Part shown: piece by piece, positions 1 to 10,364 of the stretch
Position numbering within the stretch: the first letter of the stretch is position 1
How the letters are laid out: the number at the start of each line of letters is the position of its first letter
DNA from: Archangium sp.
GTDB lineage: Bacteria; Myxococcota; Myxococcia; Myxococcales; Myxococcaceae
Reading direction: 5' to 3'
DNA length: 54,425 nt
Assembly (NCBI GenBank): GCA_030695565.1
Contig: JAUYRZ010000072.1
Location: 1-54,425 of the forward strand
Notes under the pieces: model-generated
Told to the model about the DNA's origin: nothing
Databases searched by the model: none
Seen by the model: only the letters and a program-made list of their open reading frames with translations
Translations under genes and position numbers: made by a program

Positions 1-142
1 TGCACGCCTTCGATCACCGAGCGAAACGCCGAGCAAGAGGGACAAAACCGCGATCAGGAACTCAGCTCGCAGAGGCGATTTACAGCCTGCATCTCCGAGT
101 GGTCGATCACGCCCGCGGGCCTCTCACCGCAGTAGTGTTAAG
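1..142. other. Left edge, no gene recognised
   Basis: No convincing coding region is visible. The plus-strand frame from base 1 stays open for 44 codons to a TAG at 133-135, but its composition does not resemble a known family. It could be the 3' end of a gene cut by the window edge. On the minus strand only a short 24-residue fragment is open. The stretch ends at the first copy of the palindromic repeat. Confidence 0.3.
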
Positions 143-209
143 CCCTCTCCCCCGCGGGGGAGAGGGAGCACGTTGGAGATAATGGCTTGACCCACGCCAC
201 CCGCCGTCT
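143..209. repeat. Direct repeat with perfect palindrome, copy 1
   Basis: The copy starts with a perfect 24-bp palindrome at 143-166: arms CCCTCTCCCCC and GGGGGAGAGGG around GC. About 43 bp follow and include CGTTGGAG, GATAATGGCTTGACCC and CCGCCGTCT. The same order of blocks recurs at 961-1042, where an extra 14 to 15 bp sits after GTTGGAG. The two copies bracket the hypothetical gene at 266-847. Confidence 0.85.
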
Positions 210-265
210 ACGGAGCGCGAATCGTGACCCGGTTTACCAAATTCGTTCCCTGATTTTTGGGCTCC

Positions 266-847
266 TCACCCAACCCGTCCCCCCCCCCACGACGGCGTCA
301 CAAGAGAGGAAGGCTCCATCGTCTCCAGAACGTGAGTCAGACTTTGGATCAGAGCACGGAGAGCCGTAGCGCTACCGCTAATCTCGATTTGCGAGTCACC
401 AACAATCTCAAACGTCGGCGAGGACCCACCTCGTGGCAATCCGTTACGCAATCCTACTCTCGGCTCGACAAGTTTGATTCGTGGTTCTGCGACGGCGAGA
501 ACTTCGACGATGTAGTTCGAAGCGCCAATTGCCCAGTGCGTGAACTGGTCACGCGGAATCAACTGACTTCCAAACGCAAAGAACTCCTCTGCCCAGGACG
601 AATCCTCAAGGGTCACCAGACCACTTTCGGCATCCCCGAACAGCGCACTCAAGAGGGGGTAGTCGCCTTCATCGCAGGATCTCAGCGCCAGTGCGTTCTC
701 AAAAAACATCCAGAGGAACCGGTTGTTTTGCGACCGAAACAGAATGCGCAACCCGTCTCTGTCGTCGTGCAATTCCTCCAGAACAAAGTGCCTTCCAAAC
801 TCCTCGGGCAGTTGCAGCGTTCTGGAAATTCTTCCGGTGGCCCTCAC
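266..847 (-). CDS. Hypothetical protein, 193 aa
   Basis: I do not recognise a family. The product looks like a real soluble alpha/beta protein: charged and hydrophobic residues alternate, there is no signal peptide, and it is acidic (for example FENALALRSCDEGDYPLLSA and FEIVGDSQIEISGSATALRA). The start is a GTG at 847. In-frame upstream sequence meets a TAG after 12 sense codons without a better start. The last codons contain a run of ten G on the coding strand, giving the tail WGGGRVG. Codon use is visibly less GC-biased than in the neighbouring genes, which fits acquisition. The gene stands alone between two direct repeats. It could be a small accessory or immunity-type protein, but nothing in the sequence proves this. 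Confidence 0.6.
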   Translation of the reverse strand: MRATGRISRTLQLPEEFGRHFVLEELHDDRDGLRILFRSQNNRFLWMFFENALALRSCDEGDYPLLSALFGDAESGLVTLEDSSWAEEFFAFGSQLIPRDQFTHWAIGASNYIVEVLAVAEPRIKLVEPRVGLRNGLPRGGSSPTFEIVGDSQIEISGSATALRALIQSLTHVLETMEPSSLVTPSWGGGRVG

Positions 848-960
848 GGTGTCCCTTTCGGCCCATACCGAATCTTGATGGGCCTATTCTTATTCTGTTG
901 GAGGAGCTGATCAAGACGGCGGATGTTTCGACGGCAAGCTGAGGGCAAGCCCTCTCCCGA

Positions 961-1042
961 CCCTCTCCCCCGCGGGGGAGAGGGAGGGCGTTGGAGGACG
1001 GGTTGTCGGAGATAAGGGCTTGACCCGCGCCCTCCGCCGTCT
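961..1042. repeat. Direct repeat with perfect palindrome, copy 2
   Basis: This is the second copy of the element at 143-209. The identical 24-bp palindrome is at 961-984, followed by GCGTTGGAG, an extra segment, then GAGATAAGGGCTTGACCC and CCTCCGCCGTCT. It ends 12 bp before the GTG start of the Hsp70-like gene, so that gene's promoter and leader must lie in or across the repeat. Confidence 0.85.
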
Positions 1043-1054
1043 CATTGAACGGGC

Positions 1055-3784
<2,730 letters not shown>

Positions 3785-3827
3785 GATTGCGGCCTCGGCG
3801 TAATGGCGCTAGGCGCACGGCTCCGCG

Positions 3828-6254
3828 ATGAAGCGAGTCCTCGATTGGCTGGTCTCCGTCTCTTCCCGCCATCCGTGGCGCTTCGTTGCCATCTCTTTGG
3901 TGGTGGCCGTCGTCGCGAGCGCGATGTCTTCGCAGCTGGGCTTCCGCGGCGACTTCACTGAGCTGCTGCCGAAGACGACCTCCGAGGTCAAAGACCTCAA
4001 GGAGATCGAAGATCGCGCCGGCGGAACCGGCTATCTGATGGTGCAGGTGCTGGGCGACTCGCGAGAGAACCGCCGCGCCTTCGCCAAAGAAGCCGCCGCC
4101 GTCATCGAAGCGCGCAAAGACGTGGTGCGCTTCGTGGAGTGGCGCTTCGACACCGAGTTCCTCCAGAAGCGCGCGCTGCTGCTGCTGGGCACCGACACGC
4201 TGCAGAACCTGAAAAACGACTTCGCCGGCCGCGTCGAATACGAAAAGAAGATCGCCAACCCGCTCTACGTGGACCTGGGCGAAGAAGACGCCCCGCCCGA
4301 CTTCGAGACGATCGAGAAGAAGTACTCGCCCAAGAACGTCAGCGGCGACTTCCTCGAGTCGAAAGACGGCGACGAGCTCTACCTGCTCATCAAGGCCACC
4401 TCGACGCCCGCCGACCTCGACTTCAACCGCAAGCTCATCGTCGCCGTGAAAGAAGCGGTCGCGCCGCTGATCAGCACGAAGTTCCCCAAGATAGAGCTGC
4501 ACTACACCGGCGCTCACGCGGTGCGCGTGGAAGACGACGACGCGATGCAGGCCGACCTGCAGCGCTCGGTGATCATCGCCGCCATCCTCACCCTGGCGAT
4601 CATCCTCGCCATCAGCCGAAGGCTGGCCATCATCGCGGTGGTCGCCTTCCCCGTGGGCATCGGCATCACCTCGACCTTCGCCTTCACCTGGGTGCTCATC
4701 GGCCACCTGAACCCGGTGACCGGTTTCCTCGGGGCGATCCTCATCGGCCTGGGCATCGAGTTCGGCCTGCACCTCTCGATGCGGTACTGGGAAGAGCGCC
4801 GCAAGCTCGAGCCCATCGAGGCGATGCGCGAGACGCTGCACGGCACCTTCGGTGGGGCGCTCTCGTCAGCCGTCACCAACGCCGCCGCCTTCTTCGTGCT
4901 GGTGTTCGCCGAGTTCGAGGCCTTCAAGCAGTTCGGCCGCATCGCTGCCTTCGGCGTGGTGGCCACGCTCGCGTCGACCTACTTCTTTGGGCCTGCGCTG
5001 CTCTTCTTGTCCGAGCGGTTCGCGATTCGAAAGCCCAAGCCGGTGGTGCCCGATCACGTCGAGCCGCCCGTGCGCAGGCCTCCGACCGCGGTGCTGATCG
5101 GCATCGTCACCTTCATGGCGCTGGCGGTGACGGGCTCGTTGCTCATCAGCCACCGGGTCGGCTTCGAGACCAACCTGCTCAAGCTGACCGGCGAGTCGAA
5201 GGCCGGCGAGCTCGAGATCCACATCGCCAAGGAGATGGGGGTCATCATGATCCCCGGCGTCATCTGGGTGGACAGCCTGGAGAGCGCCCGCAAGGTCAGC
5301 CAGATCGCCAAAGACGTGCAGAAGGAGCGCGGCGAAGAGTCGAGCATCGCGCAGATCGCCTCGCTCAACGACCTGCTGCCCGCCGACACCGAGAAGCGCC
5401 TGGCGATCATGGCCGAGCTCGGGGTGGTGCTGGACAAGCTCCCCAACTCGAAGAAGGAAGACGCGCGGGTCAAGCGGCTGGTCGAGATGACGCAGGCCCA
5501 GCCCTACACCATCGACGAGCTGCCCACCGAGTTCCGCCGCCGCTTCGAGCCGTTCGATCACCAGGGCACCTTCGTGCTGCTCTTCCCCCGCTTCGGCCTG
5601 CATGACGTTCGGCGCCTCGAGGAGTGGGCAGCCGATCTCAACACCGTTGGTGCGCGCGCCGACAAAACCGGGCTGCATGCGCCGATCCTCGATGCCAACC
5701 GGCTCGCGGCGAAGATCTTCTCGCTGATTCGCCAGGACGGGCCGTTGATCATGGGCCTCGCCTCACTGGTGGTGTTCTTCACCATCTGGATCGCGCTCAA
5801 GAAGTTCACCCACGCGCTGATGGTGACCGGCCCGCTGTTCGCCGGCATGGCCTGCCTGCCCGGCGGCATGTTCCTGGGCGACATCTCGCTCAACTTCTTG
5901 AACGTGGTGGTGCTGCCGAACTTGTTGGCTATCGCCGTCGACAACTCGGTGCACGTCTTCCACCGCTACAAGGAAGATGGCATCGGCTCGATGCCGCGCA
6001 TCATGAAGCACACCGGGCTCACCGCGGTGGTGGCCACGTGTTCGAACGCGGCGGGTTATGCGTCGATGTTGATCGCGCGCCACGCGGGTCTGAGAAGCGT
6101 GGGGCTGCTCGCGGTCGTCGGCGTGGTGTGCACGTTCCTCGGCACGACCATTTTGTTTCCGGCGTTGCTCGAGCTGCGCGAGCGGATCTTGAAGCGCGGG
6201 CTCGGTAAAGACGACGTGGTGCCCAGGCCTGAGCACGAAGAGAAGAATTGGTAG
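3828..6254 (+). CDS. MMPL/RND-family transporter (HAE-3 type)
   Basis: Inner-membrane exporter of 808 aa with the duplicated RND layout: TM1 near residues 17-36, a large soluble loop (about 37-235), five TMs, then a second half with the same plan (TM near 425-445, loop, five TMs to about 785). The families nearest in plan are the MmpL/HpnN-like HAE-3 exporters, which move lipids or hopanoid-like molecules. In TM4 of the first half the position usually held by a proton-relay Asp reads GLGIEFGLHL (Glu), while the second half keeps Asp in IAVDNSVHVFHRY. It starts 43 bp after the Hsp70-like gene and may be cotranscribed with it. It converges on the GNAT gene with a palindromic repeat between them. 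The substrate cannot be read from the sequence. Confidence 0.88.
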   Translation: MKRVLDWLVSVSSRHPWRFVAISLVVAVVASAMSSQLGFRGDFTELLPKTTSEVKDLKEIEDRAGGTGYLMVQVLGDSRENRRAFAKEAAAVIEARKDVVRFVEWRFDTEFLQKRALLLLGTDTLQNLKNDFAGRVEYEKKIANPLYVDLGEEDAPPDFETIEKKYSPKNVSGDFLESKDGDELYLLIKATSTPADLDFNRKLIVAVKEAVAPLISTKFPKIELHYTGAHAVRVEDDDAMQADLQRSVIIAAILTLAIILAISRRLAIIAVVAFPVGIGITSTFAFTWVLIGHLNPVTGFLGAILIGLGIEFGLHLSMRYWEERRKLEPIEAMRETLHGTFGGALSSAVTNAAAFFVLVFAEFEAFKQFGRIAAFGVVATLASTYFFGPALLFLSERFAIRKPKPVVPDHVEPPVRRPPTAVLIGIVTFMALAVTGSLLISHRVGFETNLLKLTGESKAGELEIHIAKEMGVIMIPGVIWVDSLESARKVSQIAKDVQKERGEESSIAQIASLNDLLPADTEKRLAIMAELGVVLDKLPNSKKEDARVKRLVEMTQAQPYTIDELPTEFRRRFEPFDHQGTFVLLFPRFGLHDVRRLEEWAADLNTVGARADKTGLHAPILDANRLAAKIFSLIRQDGPLIMGLASLVVFFTIWIALKKFTHALMVTGPLFAGMACLPGGMFLGDISLNFLNVVVLPNLLAIAVDNSVHVFHRYKEDGIGSMPRIMKHTGLTAVVATCSNAAGYASMLIARHAGLRSVGLLAVVGVVCTFLGTTILFPALLELRERILKRGLGKDDVVPRPEHEEKNW

Positions 6255-6277
6255 GCGGCAGGTGAGGCCCTCCTGAT

Positions 6278-6305
6278 CCTCTCCCGAAGGGCCCGAAGGG
6301 AGAGG
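6278..6305. repeat. Dispersed palindrome, likely bidirectional terminator
   Basis: Arms CCTCTCCC (6278-6285) and GGGAGAGG (6298-6305) enclose GAAGGGCCCGAA. It lies between the convergent MMPL and GNAT genes. The same core recurs at 21606-21622, 42590-42619 and 53102-53133, and in a variant form at 143 and 961. Confidence 0.8.
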
Positions 6306-6309
6306 GGAC

Positions 6310-6789
6310 TCAGTTCGAGCTGAGGTGCTTCTTCATCTCGAGGTGCGGCATGCCCGCTTCCTCGAACACGGCGCCGTGCGGCTCGTAGCCATGGCGCTTG
6401 TAGAACTCCATGGCCGACAGCTGCGCGTGGAGAAGGATGCCGCGCAGCTTGCGACGCTGCGCTTCGGCCTCGAGAGCGGTCAAGAGCCGGCTCCCGGTGC
6501 CGCCCTTGCGGTTGCTCTGCAGCACCGCCATGCGACCGACCCGGCCCCAGCTGCCCGACTCGCCCGGCGGCGGCGCAGCCAACGAGACCAACCGGCCGGT
6601 GCCGATGGCGTGTTTGCCTTCCATCGCGAGCACGTGAAAAGCGACCGCGTCGTCGGCGTCGCGTTCGAGTGACTCGGGCACGCTCTGCTCCTCGATGAAG
6701 ACGATCTCGCGGATCGCCAGCGCCTGGAACAGCTCGCCTTCGTTCTCGACCGGCTTGATGAGGATCTCTGTGGCGGTATCGGCCGGCAT
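6310..6789 (-). CDS. GNAT-family N-acetyltransferase
   Basis: Cytoplasmic acetyl-CoA-dependent acyltransferase of 159 aa. The start is the ATG at 6789 (MPADTATEILIKPV), although the frame stays open far upstream inside the MFS gene. The fold is recognisable from the strand GRVGRMAVLQSNRKGGTGSR, which contains the acetyl-CoA pyrophosphate loop (Q/R-x-x-G-x-G variant RKGGTGS, residues 94-100), followed by LLTALEAEAQRRKLRGILLH and the C-terminal FYKRHGYEPHG typical of ElaA/YjcF-like GNATs. The substrate is unknown. It is divergent from the MFS gene, with 27 bp between the two start codons. Confidence 0.9.
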   Translation of the reverse strand: MPADTATEILIKPVENEGELFQALAIREIVFIEEQSVPESLERDADDAVAFHVLAMEGKHAIGTGRLVSLAAPPPGESGSWGRVGRMAVLQSNRKGGTGSRLLTALEAEAQRRKLRGILLHAQLSAMEFYKRHGYEPHGAVFEEAGMPHLEMKKHLSSN

Positions 6790-6816
6790 CGCTCGCGCCG
6801 TATAGAGCAATTCTCC

Positions 6817-7995
6817 GTGGGTGCCCAGTCCGGCGAGCGGCCGTACCCGCTCATCCTCTTCTACGTCCTCTTCTTCATGACCGTGGGCGTCTCCCTGCCC
6901 TTCATGCCGGGGTACTTCAAGACACTGGGGTTCACCGGCGCCCAGTCGGGGACCCTGCTCGCGGTCGGCCCCCTGTTCGCGCTGTTCATGCCCCCGCTGT
7001 GGGGACAGCTGGCCGATCGAACGGGCAAGCCGGGCCTCATTCTCCTGGTGACCTCGGGGGGCGGCGCGATCGGGTACGCGTTGCTCTCGCGCGCCACCAC
7101 CTTCACCGAAGCGTTGCTCGCGCTGAGCGTGCACGCCGCCTTCGCCAGCAGCATCACCTCGCTGGCCGACACGCTGGCGCTCCACCACGTGCAACGGCAC
7201 GGCGGCACCTACGCCGGCATTCGCACCTGGGGCTCGTTGGGCTTCGTGCTCGCCTCGTTGCCCTTCGGGTTCTTGATCAAAGAGATCGATCGCACCACGG
7301 TGCTGGTGCCCTTCATCCTTCTCTCCGCGGCCGCGCTCGCCTGTGCGTTGACCCTCGCGCGGTTGCCGGGCCGTTTTCACGAAGGCCCCAAGCCGAGCTT
7401 CGCCAGCGCGTTCGCCCTGGCCCGCCAGCCGCCGGTGATTTTGTTTCTGCTGGCCACCGCGCTGCACTGGATCGCCTGCGCGCCGTACCACGGCAGTCTC
7501 GCGCCCCACGTGAAGGACCTCGGGTTGCCTCCGTGGGTGGTGGGCGTGAGCTCGAGCGTGGGCGTCATCTCGGAGATTCTGGTGATGGCGACCTGGTCTC
7601 GCTGGGCCGGCCGGATCAGCCCGCGCAAGCTGCTGCTGTTCTGTTTCCTGATCAGCTCGGCGCGCTGGACGCTGATGTCACTCACCAGCAACCCCTGGGT
7701 GCTGGTCGCGGCGGCCGCGGCGCACGGCCTGACCTTCGGCGCCTTCTATCTCGCCTCGGTGGAGTGGATGGTGCAACGCGCCCCGGGTTCCCTACGCGCC
7801 ACGGGGCAGACGCTCTTCGTCGCGGCGACCTTCGGCGTCGGCGGCATCGTCGGCTATCGCACCTCGGGCGGGCTCTACGACCGCCTGGGCGGCCACCAAC
7901 TGTTCGCAGTTGCAGCGGTGATGGCCCTGCTGCCGGCGTTGGTGATGTGGCTGACGCCCCAGCCCGAGGCCCAGGTCCCTGTGCCCGCGAAATAA
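6817..7995 (+). CDS. MFS transporter
   Basis: Inner-membrane secondary transporter of 392 aa with about 12 TM helices. It resembles the MFS_1-like / 3-phenylpropionate permease group: an N-terminal helix LILFYVLFFMTVGVSLPFMP, then the loop-2/3 signature GQLADRTGKPG that matches the MFS G-x-L-(A/S)-D-R-x-G-(R/K) motif. The GTG at 6817 was chosen because it gives a short cytoplasmic N-terminus before TM1. An ATG at 6877 would start inside the first helix and is unlikely. The 27-bp divergent spacer leaves no room for two separate promoters and leaders, so at least one transcript must begin inside the opposing gene or be leaderless. The substrate is unknown. Confidence 0.88.
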   Translation: MGAQSGERPYPLILFYVLFFMTVGVSLPFMPGYFKTLGFTGAQSGTLLAVGPLFALFMPPLWGQLADRTGKPGLILLVTSGGGAIGYALLSRATTFTEALLALSVHAAFASSITSLADTLALHHVQRHGGTYAGIRTWGSLGFVLASLPFGFLIKEIDRTTVLVPFILLSAAALACALTLARLPGRFHEGPKPSFASAFALARQPPVILFLLATALHWIACAPYHGSLAPHVKDLGLPPWVVGVSSSVGVISEILVMATWSRWAGRISPRKLLLFCFLISSARWTLMSLTSNPWVLVAAAAAHGLTFGAFYLASVEWMVQRAPGSLRATGQTLFVAATFGVGGIVGYRTSGGLYDRLGGHQLFAVAAVMALLPALVMWLTPQPEAQVPVPAK

Positions 7996-8040
7996 GGGCC
8001 GGCTACGGCCGTCGAGGCGCCAGTGATACCCTCAGCCCCG

Positions 8041-9072
8041 ATGAAACACGCACTCCTCATCTTGCTCGTCGCCCTGCCCGCCTTCGCCCAGAAGGAAGAG
8101 ATCTTCGGCACCGGCAAGCCACCGAACTTTCGCGAAGAGAAGATGGACAGCAAGTTCGTGAAGTCGAAGTTCAGCAAGATGCTGGTGACCGGCACGGAAG
8201 ACCCCGGCTGCGTGCAGCTGCTCGGCGGTCTGTTCGTCGCGTTGGCTGAGATCGCGCCCGTGATTCACAAGCGAGACGAGAACTTTGTGCTGCCCCCCGA
8301 GCTGCAGGAGGCCGTGCAGAGCCAGCTCTCCACGCCCGGCTTCCCCGCGGTCGCCTACCTGGTGGCGATGGTGCGGAAGATCATGATCGAGAAGCGGCTG
8401 CCCGATGAGTGGCTCGCCACCGCGGTCGCCCTCAACAAGAAGGTGAAGCTCATCGATCTGGCCAAGCTCAAGATGATCAACGAGCAGATCAAGCCGGCCG
8501 ACTCGGCCTACTTCACCATCCCCCTGCTGCGGGAGCGCTACGCCGAAGAAGCCCTCAACGCGAACAGCGCGGTCACCACCGACGTGGTCGCCGCGTTCCA
8601 CGACACCTACGTCGATCGCGACATCGCCTGGGGCGGAGCCACCCTGCTCGACATCGGGATCAACCAGCCCAAGGGCAAGGGCAAGAAGAAGCGCTACCGC
8701 GACGCGGCGGCCGAAGAGCTGGTGGCCGTGCTCCAGTGGATGCCGCAGGACCCGCGCATGAACCAGGTCAACCTGCTCGCCCAGGCCCCCGTGAAGGTCG
8801 ACCCGGTGATCATCTACGTGCGCCTGGCCAGCAAGCAGTACGCCGACCTCGAGAAGTTTCATCGTGGCCAGCGCGTGATGGTCAAGGGGCAGTTCTTCGA
8901 GATGAACAAGAGCGCCACCGAGCTCGAGATTCGCGAGGGGTTGCTCTTCTCCGATCGCGACTGGTCGACGGGCGTGCTGCTGGGCCGGCCGCAAGACGTC
9001 GCCACCTGCCCCGTGGCCCTCAATGAGCTGACCGGAACCGCGGCGCAGCAGCCCGGTGGTTTTGCGCACTGA
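8041..9072 (+). CDS. Exported protein of unknown function
   Basis: The product is 343 aa. The ATG at 8041 gives a clear Sec signal peptide (MKHALLILLVALPAFAQ, cleavage expected after AFA). An in-frame ATG at 8023 would add six residues before it and spoil the n-region. The mature part is soluble and rich in Lys, Glu and Asp, with a helical first half (PPELQEAVQSQLSTPGFPAV) and a more beta-rich second half (KVDPVIIYVRLASKQYADL, RGQRVMVKGQFFEMNKSATE). I recognise no family. It follows the MFS gene by 45 bp and may share its transcript. Confidence 0.75.
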   Translation: MKHALLILLVALPAFAQKEEIFGTGKPPNFREEKMDSKFVKSKFSKMLVTGTEDPGCVQLLGGLFVALAEIAPVIHKRDENFVLPPELQEAVQSQLSTPGFPAVAYLVAMVRKIMIEKRLPDEWLATAVALNKKVKLIDLAKLKMINEQIKPADSAYFTIPLLRERYAEEALNANSAVTTDVVAAFHDTYVDRDIAWGGATLLDIGINQPKGKGKKKRYRDAAAEELVAVLQWMPQDPRMNQVNLLAQAPVKVDPVIIYVRLASKQYADLEKFHRGQRVMVKGQFFEMNKSATELEIREGLLFSDRDWSTGVLLGRPQDVATCPVALNELTGTAAQQPGGFAH

Positions 9073-9175
9073 AGGCGCTCGGAAAAACACGACCAGGGGC
9101 CAGACGGCCCTGCCAGCGGACTGGCGTCGAAACGTAACCGGCTGAAATGACGTTCTGAAGACGGCGGCACAGCCG

Positions 9176-9907
9176 ATGCTCAGTGTGCCGTCCATGAAGG
9201 TCGATCCGAAGGCGTCTGTCCCCCCAGCCGTCGCAGCCAAAGCCGCACAGCCGTTCAAGAAGCTCCTCGCTGAAGCCCGCTCCGAGCTGAGGCCCGAGGT
9301 GAAGCCGACGGTGCCCCCGGGGCTGCGGCCGCTCGCCAAAGTGGCGCTCACCCGGGTCGGCAGCACCGCGGTGGCCACCTCGCAGACGCTCAATCGCGCG
9401 CGAACCCACGCCAACGCAGAGGCCCAACGGCTGGGCGTGGTGCGCACCGAGGCGCAAGAAGTGACGAAGGCCCTGACCACGGTTCGCAGTGAACGCAGCG
9501 AAGTGCAGCAGGATCAGAAGGCCGCCCGCGTCCTCGAGTTCATCACCAGGGAGCTCACCCCCGAGCCGCAGCAGCCGCGGGCGTTGAGCGTCGAAGCGTC
9601 GGTGCACCACCTGCACCCCACCGTACAAGCGCAGCCGAAGGTCGAAGCGCCGCCCGAGACGAAAGCCGCTCAGGCCGTCGCGTTGATCGAACGCATCGAG
9701 TTGTTCGTGAAGTCGCAGCGGCCGGGGCTGGCGTTGACCCTCAACAACTCCCTGGGCGCGCACGTGGAGATCGAGCGCATCGGACCGAAGGAGATCGCCT
9801 TGAAGCTGGTGGGGCACCGCGGCCCGCCGACGGCCGAAGCCGTCAGCCGCATTCGCGATGAACTGCGAGCACGCGGCCTGAAGGTGGGCGCGCTCTCAGT
9901 GGCCTGA
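9176..9907 (+). CDS. Hypothetical protein with FliK/SctP-like C-terminal segment
   Basis: The product is 243 aa with no signal peptide. Residues 1-165 are Ala/Pro/Gln/Glu-rich and probably disordered or helical. The last 70 residues fold-predict as beta-alpha-beta: VEIERIGPKEIALKLVGHRG followed by RIRDELRARGLKVGALSV. This resembles the C-terminal domain of flagellar hook-length (FliK) or type III secretion ruler (SctP) proteins, where a conserved core is preceded by a low-complexity ruler. No flagellar or T3SS gene is present nearby, so this assignment is only an inference from pattern. The gene converges on fdxA with 6 bp between the stop codons. Confidence 0.65.
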   Translation: MLSVPSMKVDPKASVPPAVAAKAAQPFKKLLAEARSELRPEVKPTVPPGLRPLAKVALTRVGSTAVATSQTLNRARTHANAEAQRLGVVRTEAQEVTKALTTVRSERSEVQQDQKAARVLEFITRELTPEPQQPRALSVEASVHHLHPTVQAQPKVEAPPETKAAQAVALIERIELFVKSQRPGLALTLNNSLGAHVEIERIGPKEIALKLVGHRGPPTAEAVSRIRDELRARGLKVGALSVA

Positions 9908-9913
9908 AGGCGC

Positions 9914-10252
9914 TTACTTTCCGCCGGGCGCAGCGTCGAACATCGCGCGCTTGTCGGCGACGTCCTTGAACTTGTCGGCCTCGGGCAGCCCGGGGCGCTT
10001 CTCGGTGAGCACGGGCCACTTGGTGGCGTACTCGGCGTTGATGGCCTTGTACTCGTTGAACTTCTCGGGGAGATCGCTCTCGGCGAAGATCGCCTTGGTG
10101 GGGCACACCGGCTCGCACGCGCCACAGTCGATGCACTCGTCGGGGTGGATCACGATGAAGTTCGCGCCCTCGTAGAAGCAGTTGACCGGGCAGACTTCGA
10201 CACAGTCGGTGTACTTGCACTTGATGCAGGGCTCGGCGACGACGTAGGCCAT
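9914..10252 (-). CDS. fdxA: 7Fe ferredoxin FdxA
   Basis: Small cytoplasmic electron carrier (112 aa) holding one [3Fe-4S] and one [4Fe-4S] cluster. The N-terminal 60 residues match the Azotobacter FdI pattern almost residue for residue. Counting Met as 1, Cys9, Cys17 and Cys50 are expected to bind the 3Fe cluster, and Cys21, Cys40, Cys43 and Cys46 the 4Fe cluster ([28 protein letters not shown]). The C-terminal extension [20 protein letters not shown] is characteristic of this family. The start is the ATG at 10252; the frame is open further upstream but lacks family similarity there. It stands alone, divergent from the M36 peptidase gene, with a 112-bp spacer. Confidence 0.96.
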   Translation of the reverse strand: MAYVVAEPCIKCKYTDCVEVCPVNCFYEGANFIVIHPDECIDCGACEPVCPTKAIFAESDLPEKFNEYKAINAEYATKWPVLTEKRPGLPEADKFKDVADKRAMFDAAPGGK

Positions 10253-10364
10253 GGTCGATGCTCTAGCGTCAGACGCGCTTCGATTCATCAACAAAACCAA
10301 CTAGGGTTCGGCCGTTTTCTAGCCGCCAGTGGACCGAGGCCGTCGGACCACGTTTGGGGAGATC

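Noticed and set aside
6790-7509. N-terminal extension of the GNAT frame on the minus strand
   Set aside because: It overlaps the MFS gene and reads as Arg/Gln/Gly/Glu-rich antisense sequence. The GNAT fold begins at the ATG at 6789.
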